DNA of 64,000 nt, from assembly GCA_034670405.1 (NCBI GenBank), contig JAXDDX010000012.1:1310001-1374000 (forward strand). The letters are read 5' to 3'. A model generated the notes under the pieces. It was not told the origin of the DNA. It searched no databases and saw nothing but the letters and a program-made list of their open reading frames with translations. This document shows, one piece after another, positions 12,901 to 27,783 of this stretch; within the stretch, counting starts at the first letter, position 1; each line of letters opens with the position of its first letter. This DNA is from Hoplostethus atlanticus. Its lineage: Eukaryota; Chordata; Actinopteri; Trachichthyiformes; Trachichthyidae. A program made the translations under genes and the position numbers.

Positions 12901-15900
12901 AGTAGAAAGCAGAGGAAACACACAGTTCTGCCTGTCTGGAGTGGGACCTTCTCCACTTACGCCTCCACGCTAACGATAAGAGACGCTAAAAGCAGCTTGG
13001 TTTCCCGCGATTGAAGAAAGAGAAAATATGTAGAAAAAACTGTCTGGTCTTGGTGGAGAAAGAACGTGGTGCTTTGATGTTGCGCTGATGTATTTGATCG
13101 TTTCACTGCTGTGAGGACCTGGATTTCCCATAATTCAACTTTATTGGGGGTATATATTCCACTACAGTAGCGACAGTGCATTGGGTTGGATTACCATGCC
13201 ATTGACATGGAGTGCCAGTATATGGCACTCCAGTTTCTGACTGGCACATAATCAAAGTGGAATTCACATCTTGCAGTGATGGCAGTTCATCTCAGGAGTT
13301 GAATCTCCCACTCAGCTAACTTTGCATGCAAACACACAAACACGCATCTGAAATGTCAGCAATCACTGAGCTCGTTAATCGGTTGGCTCTCCTTTGCTGA
13401 GTATTTGACAAAAGGACAAAGAGGATGGAGAAGGGGAAAATTACTTCCAAGCTCCCCTGGCCCTTTTCCCATATGTACAGCTGGTATCACAGAGGCATTG
13501 GACAAGTATTTACACATTTTCTGCCCAATCAAAGTCCCCGGGAATCCACTTCCTATTCCTACAGCAAACTCTTTTAGCCATTGGCACAAAGCTGTTTATT
13601 GAGCATGCTAAATACTGAACAACACTGACATTGTCTATTGGGTTCGCTATAGTGAGTGGTGGTTAGAAGGCCAGGTGAAGTCTGGGAGCTCCACCCATGT
13701 GCTTGGCTAAATATCACAGAAACATAATGCCACCTTCATTAGCATCACTCTATCCACCCCACACTACACAGTGTTTTCTTTGGGGCCGGCGAGAACGAGG
13801 GCCTGAACATGCATGGGCCCTACCCATCATTATCTGTGTTATGGACACCTTATTCTTCGGCCATCCATAACAATCCAGGCATCAAATGAAACCCTTCTGG
13901 TTTCCTCAAGTCCCGACCTCCGGTTTTTACTTCAGCGTCTGAGGTATGCCATAATTCAGGCGCTTTTACACGCTAACGTTGGCGCGTTACGACCCTGGAT
14001 CCTGAACAAACACGCGAACGCAGAAAAGATTTACTTTAGAGGGAGGGGGATGAAAATTATGCCGATTTTTCTCTCTCAATCGTCTCTGTGACATAATGAT
14101 CCTGGCTGGAGAGAGAGAGACCACCAACAGGAGATATATATCATGCCAGTACATGAAAACAGTCTTTTTCCAAAATGGAGACCAGATACAAAGGATACAA
14201 TCATGTGTTGCTTTAACCATTAGACAAGTTAATTTAGAAAATTGGTTTACAATGCAGCATCATTTGCTCATTTGCAGCAATAAACTGGAGAAAGAGGTTG
14301 GATCATGTTGGATCATAAATTCCCTTCTGGTTGAATAAAGATGACAAACAAGCAGATATACAACTGCTTTGCGACACACAAACTCTAGTAAATTTCCCTT
14401 TGCAACAGAAGGGATAGAAGACGGGCTGCAGATTGCAGACTGGATCCCAAGTGAAGATGAGGTTAGGGCAGAGGCCAGACAGACAGCATGTGGTTCCTTC
14501 ATTAGCGGAGTCTGTCTGCTGGAGTATAAAGATATCAAATGTGCTCATCTTCTCCCTAAACCTTTACAGGTATCTGGTTTAACAGGCAGGAACTAGGCCA
14601 CAGTTCAGGCCTGTATGCAGGATCCACATTCACACTGGCGAAGAGGGAGACAGAAGATATGGGTGGGTAGGCTGTCTTGGAATGACAATAAACTCGGTAA
14701 AGTATGAATGAGATGGAGGGAGAAGGAAGGGGAGGGTAAAATGAGGTGGGATGAGGAGTAGAGCAGTGAACAAAGGTGCAAGTGTGCGTTTCTAAGTGTG
14801 TGTGTGTGTGTGTGTGTGTGTGTCAAGCACTGAACAGGAGGAAGGGAGGGAGAAGAGAGAGAAGAGCAGATTCTGTACAGTCCAACAGTATACAGATAGG
14901 AATGGAGTGGAAGGACAGCAGACACTCGACATTATTGCCAAAGTGACATTGGCAGTCATTTTGAGAAACAGATGCATGCCTTCACTCATCTTACATCACT
15001 AACATGTTCCTCTACTGCTTCAACATTGGAACTCCACTTCATTTCTACTTGTGGTGATGATGTGTTGAGTTCTCTCTGAATATGTGAGGAGGATGAGCAA
15101 CAATTTGCACATCCATTTGTAGTTAAATGGATGCACATTATTTTATTATTATTTTATGTTATTTTATTATTTACTGATTAAGAAGGAACAAACACGATTT
15201 GTAGAAAATGATTTTCTCAACTGCTGTAACAGAGATGTAGTTTGAGAGCATCCAGGTCCAGAGGAGTGTTTCAACCCTGACTGACTGACCTGAGTTTGCT
15301 TGTTGATAACGCCCTGGCAATAGTGCCATGGGAATAAAAAAACGACCAAATCCAAAACAAATCACAACACACTCTAAAAGGAAGAGATGCCTTTCTTTTT
15401 TTTTTACCTTGACCAGCGAGTGGAGGCTCTTCTCCCCGAACATGTCCTGGAGGAAGGTGCTGTCCTCGGGGCAGCTGACATGGGGCTGGAGCTGGGAGGG
15501 CAGAGCTGCCAGCAGCTCATACAGACCTGGAGAGGAAGAAGAGGAAACAGAGGGTTGGCATGGCAATGGGCACACACACACACACACATCAGTCAGTGAT
15601 ATGACATGAAACATGCAAGTGCGAACATTTATACACACATTATAAATGCACATACTGCAGGCTCAGACAAACACAAACTCACATTCTGTCTGTCTCTCTT
15701 TCTGTCTGTCTGTCTCTGTCTCTCTCTCACACACACAAACATTGACAATTGTCAAACGACACCTCAAAGCGCCGCAGGCTACAGTAAAACCAGGCTATAC
15801 GTCTGATGCTGTTCACTGGAGCCAACAGGAAGGCAGGAGGCAATAAGCTATTTCCCCTCACAGCCTCTAATTCCTGCTATTGTCCCGGCCTTTCCTGTTG

Positions 15901-18900
15901 TTCGAGGAACGTTGCTGTCCCAAATCAGGAACACTTCCAAAAAACCCATGTCAAGCTACGCCAAAAATTCCAGCTTTTGATCAATCCAAAAGCTCAGTTG
16001 TAGCCTACTTCTCTTTGCTACACAGATGGCACACACGCCTTGGAAGGCTTTCCGTCCACATCTTCCTCGCCTGTAAACAAGCAATTTCTGGAGTGTTTCT
16101 GGTGTGTTTGCTAAACAGAAGTTTTGGAAGAGGTAGTCAGGATAAATTGTCTCTGTGGCTGCTGTGTCGAGCATGTCAGCGTATTTTCCTACTGACAAAT
16201 CAAGCTAAATGGAAGGTGTTCTGAAATGACCCAGTGTACTGAAACGAACCGAACTTGAATTAAGTGGATGGAGCAGACCTGGCTACGTACCAACTACGGC
16301 TCATGAGCTCACAGGGAAAGTGGACAATTGCATTTATCCAGGCCTGTATGGCGCAGATACAGGTCATCACCACAGTATGAGCGGGTGACAGTGAGTGAAA
16401 CATGGTGCACAGATCGGTAGTGCACGGGCCCCATCTGAATCCCCTCAGAACTACACATGCTGAAATCCGCAAGGGCCTCCAGGGGCTTACTAACCCGGCT
16501 TAAAAAAGGAATGAATATTTCAAATTCAATTTAAAGAGAACCAGACTGGGGAGCTGATGGTTTCAAGATTAAGGAAAGGGGCGGTTGAGTGCTCGGAGAG
16601 AGAGCACAAAACCAGCAAGTGACCGAGATTCCTTCCAAATACAACAGAGTCCTGGAGCGCGACTGCCGGAGAGTAGTAGCAGATTCTTGTTTGTTGCTCT
16701 GTACCAGCCCTTACGCTTGACCCTGATCACTTCAACCCGGGGGTAGATTAAAGGTCAAGCCCATCCAGAGGCTGCATACATCAAATACGCCCCCACCTCC
16801 TTTACTAATGCACCAGAAAAGGCCCCCCAGTCTCAAAATCCTCAAAACACAACCACACAGCGCTTGAAAACTCTTTGAACTAACCCTGATCATGCGAAAG
16901 AAACTCTAAACACATTCAGGACGAAGCCATCGAAACGTCAAAACAAACTCAAGCCACTTGGCTACCTCTCTAAGGGCGCCTTTCATCGTTGGCGAGAGAG
17001 AGAGAGAGACGAGCAGAAAGAGAGAGAGAGAGGAGGGAAGAGAGAAAAAAGTACTCCAGAAGCACAAGACGGAGAAGCTGCGATAATTCATAGCTGTAAA
17101 TGATTGATTGAAAACAATAGTTGACGTTGTTGGCTGGATGAATGACTGACTTGGCGGGCTGGCTGGTTGGGTTAGAGCAAGTGTGTACTGGCAGCTGTGG
17201 CTGGTTGACGGGCCATGGCTGACTAACTGAGTTCATGTCAGGAGGCTCTCTTTGCTGCTGCTGGACAGTCAGATAAGTAGACTGACAGACAGTGTGTCAT
17301 CTGCTACTCTCAGCCCTCTGCTTTCCATTTAAGAGGTGATTTGGGTTTTGGGTAGCTTTTGAAACTTCGAACAGACACACAGGATGTATGAAGGCCATAT
17401 CCCGCTGTGCTCTTCTGTGCACAACACTGTTCCTGCGTAGCGTTAGCACCTCACTGCTACTAAGGTTCTGTGGTATGGCGAGAGGAGGCGGAGAGCAAAA
17501 AAAAGACGAAGCCACTGGACGAGTGAGATTTCACATACATCACGTGTGTCAGTCTTATTACAGGGTTTTACTCAGGCTTGGTGTGTGTTATTGCTTCGCC
17601 GCCGCAGGGTGAAATCCCCTGTATGTGATCATCTGATGCCTGGTTCTGTGGTCCTCATCACCAGAAATCCTCCAGCTAACACAGGCTACAGGCCCGCCTG
17701 AGGGCAGCTGGTCTTCTCAATCCTTTACAACTTGGAGCTCCCAAGAGACCATCTCAAAATTAAAGAGTTAAAGGGGACATGGGATGAGATGGAGGAGCGT
17801 AGGAGGGGAGGTGAGAGAGAGGGGAGAGATGTGGAAAAGTCATCACTATTGGCATCGATAAGATATTGGCAGGGAAGGAGCGAGGGAAGAGAAAGTCTCT
17901 TCTCCCGAGGTGTGAAGCCTCCCCTCCCGTCTACAATCTCAATACTTCTCAAGTCTTTATTACTCCTGGCCACCAATCCCTAAATTCCCTCCTCTTCCAT
18001 GCTGGGAAAACCTGAACAGGCTGTGCTGTATGGGAAACAGATCAATCCCTATAGCTGATCAGGGATAACAACGTAATGGGTGAATAGATAAAAGACAAGC
18101 TGCCACTGTGCACACAACGCTGTCCGGGGTCACTGTGTCAGGCTGAACCCAGTGACCTAGAGAAAACCCAGTTTCAGACAACAACAGAAGGAGCTGTCTG
18201 GGAGCCAGGAGCTAAACACGGATCCTGCAAAGCTGAAATTAAATGTAAGAATGTATGGGTGCACAAGCAAAGAAGGGAGGAAGGGAGGAAGAGAGGAAGA
18301 GAGAGAGAGAGAGAGAGAAAGAGAAAACAAGCCAAAAAACCCACAATGGCAGTTAAGTCGCAGTGTGTGGACACTACCAGAGTGGAGAGAGGAAGAAATA
18401 GAGAGAGGGAGATTCAGCCATCCATGTATAGAGCTGTAATATCAGACACCGAGTCCAGCAGAGAGAGTGAGAGAGAAAGAGAGAGAGAGAGAGAGGAGGA
18501 GGAGAAGAAAGGAAGCAAGATTGCGCCAACCCTCCACCGCTAAAGGGTGGACCAGCTTGTTTCTTGCAGGCCTGGTCTGGCTTCACTTGGTTTGTTTTGG
18601 CCCAACTATTCTGGACCCTCTCGTGCGGTGGGTGAGTATAGCGGACCTGGCAGTGTGTTCCAGTGGACCACTAGGTTCTGTTGTGGCTACGGTCCTGGAC
18701 CAGCCCAGTCCACGGGTCCCGAAGACCAGAGTGATGTTGTGCAGGATGGCCAAAACCGTCTACAGCGAAATCAGAGAGGGCCAGGGCCTCCGAAGCTTCC
18801 CGTACAGGGGAAGTGACCGCTTCAACTGCCAAACGGCACTTCCCCTCTCACGCCCACACCTCCACAGCGGTTAAAGAAAATAACAGTGTTTTTCACAGAT

Positions 18901-21900
18901 CCCTTTTATGTGAAAACACAAAAAAAATCCCAGACAATGAAATGGATTAAACATGATACTCATCACCCTGCCAGTCAGAGGTCAACGATCTTAGGTTGTT
19001 TTTTTTCTGCAGCAGAGCAAGATGAGGAAATTGCAGGGGCTCATCTAACAGCGTAGAGTTCGCCTGGATGTAAAATATGTCCATTGTGTTTTAACCTCTC
19101 TGGTGCTGTTTACTTACGCACCACATCAGGGGAACTGGACTGCTGGGGGATAAATTTATCGGTCTGTCCATAATTTAAGGAATTTCTATTTTTTTAACAG
19201 TGCCTTGTACTGTACAGCATCGACTCCCCCCTTGAACCTGTAGTGCACGCAGAAAGACAAAGTGTATGTCTGGTGAAAATGAACTTGTTCGTCTGAAATG
19301 AATAGAGGAAATGAATGCAGCCCCTCCTCTCCCAGATGCTGAATGAGTTATTAACCTCCCTCGTGTATCTATCAGGGATATATTGAGAACAAAATGTGTG
19401 CAAGGTTCAGTGGACTTCAGGGGGTGGGAATTGTGACAACATTTGGGAGCTCTTTCAGCAGGGTCAGTATTTCAAACGTTGCTCGGTGAACATGTTTCAA
19501 GGCTGTCTGTGGAGAATAATGGCGGCAGACAGAGGAGGCAGCAGGAGAAGCAGCTGCAGACTGTGTAGCCTAATCCACTCAAGGCTTGATTTACCTCCTT
19601 ATTGTCCATACGCAGGGAGGGGAGAGAAGCTTCAGGCACAGCAAAGCACAGAGAATGAGACAAAAACAGCGGAAAGATGGACTGACAATATTTATATCAT
19701 TCAAGCAACATCTGAGATAGAGGTATAAGCTGAGGCAAAGATGAGTAGACACACCATGAAAATAATGGAGATTAATGGTTTTCTACAGTGGTCGGAGATA
19801 ACACTCACAACGATGATGATCCCTGCACTTTTTTTTTCGTCTGAGGGGAGAAACTCTAGACAAAGGGTGGGTGGATAGAGGGATTTGGCCTGAGTTGGGC
19901 GCCAAGGGAAGGAGAAGTGTTTAAGGCCCCTTGTTCACAGCCAAGGCAGGACAGGACAGAGTATGTCATCAACCCACCAACCCCCCTACGGCTTCTGTTC
20001 TGTTCAGGAGACTACCTGTCCCTATGACCCCCTTTAAAGCCCGTCCACGCCATCCTGTCTCTCTCACAGCCGTTTTTACTGCCTTGCCTTTAATGACTCG
20101 AGTTCACTTTGTGTCGAAACAATGAATTTTCTGATACTTCCTCCCCTTCTATTGAGGAGCTCGGAATAGCAGGAGGGCCACTGCTCGTCTGGATTAAGTG
20201 ACTGCAGGACTGGTGCGGCATCACTTACCAGGCATAAAATTATATAGTATTACATGATGTATTTGCTGAGCAGACGTTGTGATCCTTAAGCATAACTTAC
20301 AATGAGTCCAGCAGTGTTCGACTTTGGGATAGAGCAGCGGTGGACTGTGGAACAGAGGGGAGAGAGGTAATATAGGAGGCTTGGCCCAGGGAGCTAGCAG
20401 CAGGGGTCCACGCTCCATTCAAACCCACAAGCCTCCCATTACCAGCTCCAAAGGCCTAACCACTTCTCCACATTAAAAAAGGTCAGGGGACTGAGCCCTC
20501 CAACATCATCCTCAATGATATTTCAATGTCACGGTCTCTGAATAACTCCATCGTTGGGGAAAAAAAAAAAAAAAGAGAGAGAGAGAGAGCGGCTTTTGCA
20601 AGATGTTAGTTAGGGCTCCTCGGCATGGAAAAATGACTTCAGCAAGTACCGTGGGCCGGTCCAGGTGCAATCAACCGTCACTCCAATCATATATCGACTG
20701 TTTCACTACCGCAGGCTGAACTCTGGATGCATGTCATCTCATGGCCTACAAAGAATCCTTGGCCCTCGTTGAGATCATGCCTCGTTCGGGGGGGAGCAAA
20801 GAGATTCCAGGTTGCGAGACCTTATCAAAAGTTTAATTTCGGAGCCAAGATAGGCCAAGCTTTTCAACAATAATTTATTTTATTTCACTTTATTTTTGAC
20901 ATACCGTTAAAAATCACATGGCGACTGCCTCATCGGTCCTCTGCTCCACGCTTCGTCACACCTTTACACTTCAAAGGGCTGTCAGCACGTTGAAAACGGA
21001 GCTCAGGACAAAAGAACATGTCTAATCAACATAATTGAAGGCATATAGGCTGCAGGATCTATCCACCACCTGAAGAGCCAATGGTGTTTTGCAAGTAGAG
21101 ACCATTGAGACTTGAGTAGAAATGCCTGCAACAGGGCCAGAATGAAGTAACACAAAGAAGATATCTTGTCCAAGTCTGAGAAGTTTTACTGTTTTGTGAA
21201 CTGTCCTAATCCAGATTTTCCCAAAAAACCTGGGAGCGAAAGATACATGATGCAAGAGAGAGCACATGAAAGACGAAATGGGAAGACGAAATGGGAAGAA
21301 TATCTGGGCAGAGGAAGAGACGATGACAGAGATAGTACCATGGATAAAGACAGATATATAGGATGTGGTGGATGGAGAACACAGCACAATGCCAGTCTAG
21401 CGTTTGCTGGATGCCGGGATGGAAGGTCCTGGAGGCTGGATCGGTGGTGGCTTTCCAGAGCATGTCTTTCCCCAGATGGAGATGAAAGGCTGCTGTTTGG
21501 CCCGACCGAGCTGAGATTCTCTGTAACATGGTAGACAAAACACAGAAGCCACAACAAGCTGGCCAGATCCAAATGACCTGCCACCTCCGCTTACTGTGGC
21601 AATGGAACAGCAGCAAGCCTCCTGGAACAGGCCTCGAGGAGTCCTGCATGTTCTGTCCAAAGCCAGCTCCGTTCTTCTAGAACCTCTTCCAGGGAAATCA
21701 AACAAGATACCACCTGAAAAGGTTTTGATCAGACACTAATAACAGCACTTAAGAAAATGTGTATGTGCTGTGTCTCTCTCACTCTGTGGAGTGGAAGGTT
21801 ATTATTCAATATCCCATCGCATGATGGCCCACCGCTGCACATGGCCTGTGAAGCTGTTTTCAGCCTCTTTCTAATGCAAGTGAGCATGTCCTATACCCGC

Positions 21901-24900
21901 CAATGACCAATTTAGTACTCTGTGTGCTTTGGAAGGAGACAGTCGGGGATGTCATCCTACCTCGACAAAAAAGGGAGAGACTTCTACATATTCAAACAAA
22001 TAAAATTCATCATTCCTCTCTCGCTCTCCCTTACTCAGTCGCTTTCTTTCTTTTACATCTGCCTCCTTATGCTGGGTTTTTTTTTCTCTCGCTAAAACGA
22101 TGTGGAAATTTTTGTTCTGATGTAACTGGAAACAGGGAGCTCTTCCAGTGGCAACAAACCCTTGTGTTTCGGTACTGTATCCCCGCGGCAGAGCACGAGC
22201 CATCGGCTGGACGACGGCAACTGTCTGGAAGCTCCCGGAGCGAATGCCACCCCCCCCCACCCCTCCACCGCCAGCAAAGCCCCGCCCCCCCACACCTTCC
22301 CCAATGCTCACTCCAGCCAACTTGAGCCCAGCCGAGGCCAGATGCTCAGCATTCTTGACATCAGGATGGAAAAATATGTTAACCTTGAAAAATAATTAAC
22401 ATGGCCCCATTCTTGTCATATTGCTCACAGCGCTGTTATCAGGAGCTCTGTGTGTGCCTGCAGGATGTTTCTGTGGACGCCGCGAGGCCGCCGGGGGTCG
22501 CTGAGCGCTAAACAACATGGACATCTACGTCTCATTACCCAGCATCATTATACACCCAGCACCGTGTCCGACAGGGGGTGGTGAGGGTGGGGAAGGACGG
22601 AAGGACGGGATGGATGGAATTGCTCGCTCTATCGCTCACGCACAAAACATACACACACACACACACACACACACACTCGTATTCATTAGAGTATCTGGTA
22701 AAAGCGTTGTCCCTTCGAAAAGATTTCCATGTGTAGCTTTTCATGCAAGCGTCGCCCACCTCCTCCACAGCTGTGCACGGCTAAACCGCCCTTATCTTTT
22801 AATGCAGTGCGGGGGCCGTAAACCTTGATAGAACATGCAGGTAAAGCTCGGAATAACACAGTAAACTTTTAATAGGATGAATAAAAGGGCACCGGGGTCT
22901 TTAGAAGTGCCTGTTGGACGTGTGTGTGTGTGTGTGTGATTGTGGGCTGGTCTCGGGTGCACGGTAAAAGGGGCAGCGTGCGGTGACGGTAAAGCCACAT
23001 GGGGGACGGCTTGTCAGCAAATCGTTGACGGCTGCAGGGCAGTCGGTTTCTGTAGCAGACACCATGACTACATTCATCACGCCATCAGAAGATGTAACAC
23101 GAGCAATGAGGGCCACGTCATTACATTCCTACTTCATTTGACAATAAGGAGCTAAATAACTAAGCCACTCTGAAAGAATGTGTGCTGGCCACTTTATTAG
23201 GTACACCTATCTAGTACCGGGTGGGACCCCCTTTTGCCTCCGGAACCTGAATTCTTCGCAGCATGGATTCAACAAGGTCCCTTCTGCACACCACTGTTGT
23301 AAAGAGCTGTTATTGGAGCATTTGTGGCCTTTCTGTTAGCTTGAACACACCTGCCCGTTCTCCTCTGACCTCATTAACAGGGTGTCACTGGATGTTTTTG
23401 TTTCTCCGCCATCCTCTGTAAACTCTGTAGTGACTGTAGTGGTGAAAGTCCCGGGAGGGTTCAGCTGTTTCTGAGATGCTGGAACCACCACGTCTGGCAC
23501 CGACAATCACGCCACGGTCAAAGTCACTTAGATCACGCATCTTGCCCTTTCTATTGTTTTGGTCACAACAAAACAATGAACCACTTCACCACGTCTGCAA
23601 GCTTTATATATTGAGTTGCAGCCACGTGATTCGCTGCTTGGTGGAGCATGCTATTTGTGTTAACGAGCAGGAGTACCTAATAAAGTGGCCGGTGAGTGTA
23701 TATGTCTATGCATGCATGTACTATACCTACCTACCTACCTACCTCAAAATTACGCCTGTAACTCACACAAAAACATTGCAAGGTGTAGGTCACTACTGTC
23801 TGGCTTTCTATCTCTCCAGCCGTTAATCGCCGATATGAACCCATTCTCCTTCTCCCACACAACAGGACTGCGCTCCACCGCGACCTTGCAATGACATAAC
23901 TGCAAAAGCAGGGAGGAAATAGGGCTATGGAGGAACAAACACCCACACTCACTCCGGGAGACTGACTGACCTCTGCATGGCATAAACCAGATACTGTACT
24001 TCCAGTGTCCGTGAGGAGGGGCAGGGGAGGTTAGAGGAAACCGAGACCTCTTGAACGGCAGATAGACGGAGGAGCTGTCGTTGCTGTGCGCCTCCTCGAG
24101 CTGTAGGGCTTGTTGTCACTGAACTGACTGGTCACCTCTGCCACGGCTACCGTAAAGTGGCGCTTGGAAGCGACTTCCCGACGGGAGTGGAATTTTCCTG
24201 ACATTTACCTTCTACTGCGACGGTGAAGACAAACCGGATGGTAAAAAATTCACCAGAATTGATGCACCCACAAACGTTTGTGCAGCTGCTCTTCTTCTTC
24301 TTCTTCTCTTCCAATACAGATAAAGTAGTGAATGACCTTTATTTTTCTGACTGACCAGTTAGGTTCCTGCTTTGGACTCCTGTTCGTTTACAGTGGAAAT
24401 CATACACCATCATTTCTGCAATATATAACCTATTATCCATTTTGAAATGAAATAACATTAAAAATGAGCCATCACACAATACTATTTAATGGATTCTTGT
24501 ACATGTTCATGAAAATCACCTTTGCATTGGGAAAGCAGTTGAGGTTAAGCGTTGGTTTGACCCGTGGAGGTTTATCTTAGGCCACAATATACATGCAGCA
24601 AGACACATGCACCCACACACGACGCTCTCAATACATCTCAAGGCTTAATCTGGCAGCTTAGTTCAGTGGGGAGATGAATGGTGTGTAGCAGACAGAGTAG
24701 TGGGATTGGTTTGTCTGTCTGAGGATCCCTGAGTGGGACTGAGCTGAAATGAGCTGAGCTGATCTGAGCGGAGGCGTAACAGTTATCTGTCCCCGACTGG
24801 GCCTGCAATAAAACTCCATCACGGCTGAGCAGGAGGAGAAATGACTAGACAGCAGCTGTCTGGAGGAGAGACAAGACCTGGAGAGCAGCTGCATAGCTTT

Positions 24901-25480
24901 GTTGGTGGGGGGTGACAGTGTGTTCACGTTAACCTGAGTGGAGAAATATCGCCTGGCCGTCCCCGTGGGCGCAGGATCCCCGCGATCCGCCTCGCCAAGT
25001 GTTTGCACAATTAAAAGCAAATTTCCTGCCGCGTCGTGGCTGACTTGTTAGAATGTACGTTAATGTGCATTTGTGTGTGAGATCCCAAGAACAGCAGCCA
25101 ACGAAATGTCAAGGAGCAGCGATGCAATTCCACCCTGAAGTAGGGCGCAGGGATCTCTCTCGATGTCGGGGGACGGAGAGTGGGGGCTGAATACCTTTAG
25201 ACTAAATGTTTCAAACAACAAGCTCGGGGCCAGCATCATCAACTAAGCTCCTGCCATCAATCTGCTTTCAAAGTGTTTGTGAAAAAAGGCTGAAAGTCAC
25301 ACACTGAAGAGAGCCCGCCGTAACCCAATCACCACGACGACGTATCCAGCACTCCCCGCGGTCACATTTAAAGGCCAGTTTTCCAACATTTTATTGTTTT
25401 TCAGGTTTATTTTTTCACTATTTGGTTTCATTTATTAGATCTTAATTCACAGCGAGGCCCGTTGTTTATTTGGGCCGAGT

Positions 25481-25572
<92 letters not shown>

Positions 25573-25833
25573 CTTACACTACACACACTATGTGCCCTCC
25601 ATTCGTCTGCCCATGTATTTACACTCCAAACACTCCAATAATGAGCATTTAAAAAAGATCTACTTACATAGACACACACACACACACACACGCACACGCA
25701 CACGCACACACACACAGATAAAGTGCTACACTCAGGTGTTTAATATACATATTAACATTGATCCATACACATAGATCATAGATGTGTAAGTGTGTGCAGG
25801 TTCTGTGTGTGGGAGCACCTCTGTGTGTGTGTG

Positions 25834-25871
<38 letters not shown>

Positions 25872-27280
25872 TATATGGTGATTCTGCACCGGTGCGGGGG
25901 GGGGGGAGGCCCCAGAAGCCCCTGCTGCCTGGCAATCTGGCTTTTTGATAGTGTGGAATAAATGTGTCGGTCACCTGCTGCTGGCTTCCTGCAGCCAGAA
26001 CACTGAGCTGAGCTGAGCTGCTCAACGCGGCTCGCTATCTGTACAGCAGGGACACAAAGGACGAGGCACCTCGACAATATTTACATTTCTGTATAGAGAA
26101 ATTGCTGTAGAAATAAATTGCTACCAGATGTTGATTGTTCAATGTTTAGAGTGGTAATGTGTGAGTTGGTGCTCAGCCTCATTGCTGTGGTGCTGTGGCT
26201 GTACATCAACAGATGATGACATCCTCCAACATGTGACTCTTTTGTGCTTCTGTGCTTTGGAAGACTTGGAAAGACCTGCCTGAGTATTGTAGATAGATCT
26301 GTATCATCTTTGACATCACTTGTTAAAACTCAGTTTTATAGACTTGCTTTAATCTAACAATCTTTTATTAATTGACATCTTTTATATGTTTTACTTGTAT
26401 GTCTTGCTTTGCTTTTTACTTCTACTGTTGATTTCATCTTTTTGTTTTTATTTACTTTACTATAATCTTAAAGTTAGAGATACATTATAGTATTAACTAG
26501 CATTAATAGTATAGTATTAACAATATTACTATTATTAGTAGTGGTGGTAGAATGATGGAGAATGTCAGCAATCATTTAGTCAGATTCACATTTTTGAAAT
26601 ATTAAGACTTATTATTCTGTTTATATTATTATATGATTGCATTGTTTCAAAACAAAAGCCCCAGGAGACCAGAACCTGACCAAGAACTAATATGGTGCCT
26701 TTGGTAGTCCACTTTTAATGTGACAGATTTACCCAACAAGTGTTTACCCCCTAAATCTACAGCAGTACTATGACACTGCACAGCAAGTGAAATATCCATG
26801 GGTTACTGCTCATACTCTTCATACTTTATGGTAAGAGTCAGTCACAACGCCGGCCCCAGCCAGCAGCCGACTTCACCAGACGGGCTCAAAGACCAGTGAC
26901 CTCTGGTTCATCCATAATGTTCATAATGTTTCACCTGCACACACAACTGCACAGGACCATCAAGGAGGAAGCACAGGAGATGGGCCAGAGGAGTCTTTTA
27001 CGTGTTTTATTTGGAAACCCGAGCCCCTGCCGGTAATTGCCCAAAATGACTCTAATCGTAATTGACGGTCTGGCTTTCTACTTTGTCTGTACGAATTTCC
27101 AGGATGACGGGGGCTACGCTAACTCTGTTAAAAGTCTGGATGCAGAGACGCACACACTCTTTATCCATCAGAGCGGGACTTTAGGTCTGTCCTCCCTTTG
27201 TCCTTTTGCTACCCTCCGCTTATTGCGTTGGGAAATGGGTCCTATGCGTGACAGTGTTGTGTGAATGAATGAATGTGTGT

Positions 27281-27346
<66 letters not shown>

Positions 27347-27725
27347 TGACGTAGCTGGCCATTAAGCCAGACTGCGAGGAGGACAGTGTTCCTGATGGGA
27401 GAGGTGGTGATCTCTGGCAGCTGTGTCGGCGTTGACAGGTCTGACATGTTCCTCACTCTGACATCACACACTTATCCACACACACTCCTCATAATAGGGG
27501 GGGGGGGGGGGGGGGGGGCAGGGAGAGATGGATGGATGGAGGGGGAGAGAGATATAGAGGGAAAGACAGAGAGAGGGGGAGTGCAGTGTATCTGTGTGCT
27601 GTAGACATTCATCTAACACTTTATATTGCTCTCATCTGAAGGTTTGCAATGGAGGACAAAATGCAGTGTAATGCAAGTTCCAACCAGACCCAGGAAGGAC
27701 AGTAGTCACTAGTAGGAAAAATAAG

Positions 27726-27783
<58 letters not shown>

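Larger units (their letters stand above)
5154..15407 (-). other. Intron 3 of mpp7
   Basis: This 10.3 kb intron has a microsatellite-dense part next to exon 4 (5165-6282: GA, then several AC arrays), a short near-perfect palindrome (6351-6385), an A run (7839-7853), a GA array (9863-9905) and a GT array (14796-14823). Between about 6400 and 9850, and between 9910 and 14790, I see ordinary unique-looking intron sequence without a recognisable gene or transposon. Confidence 0.75.

Noticed and set aside
18467..18874. 135-residue plus-strand frame
   Set aside because: It begins in a GA array and shows no recognisable domain or splice context; on the strand opposite mpp7 and most likely chance.
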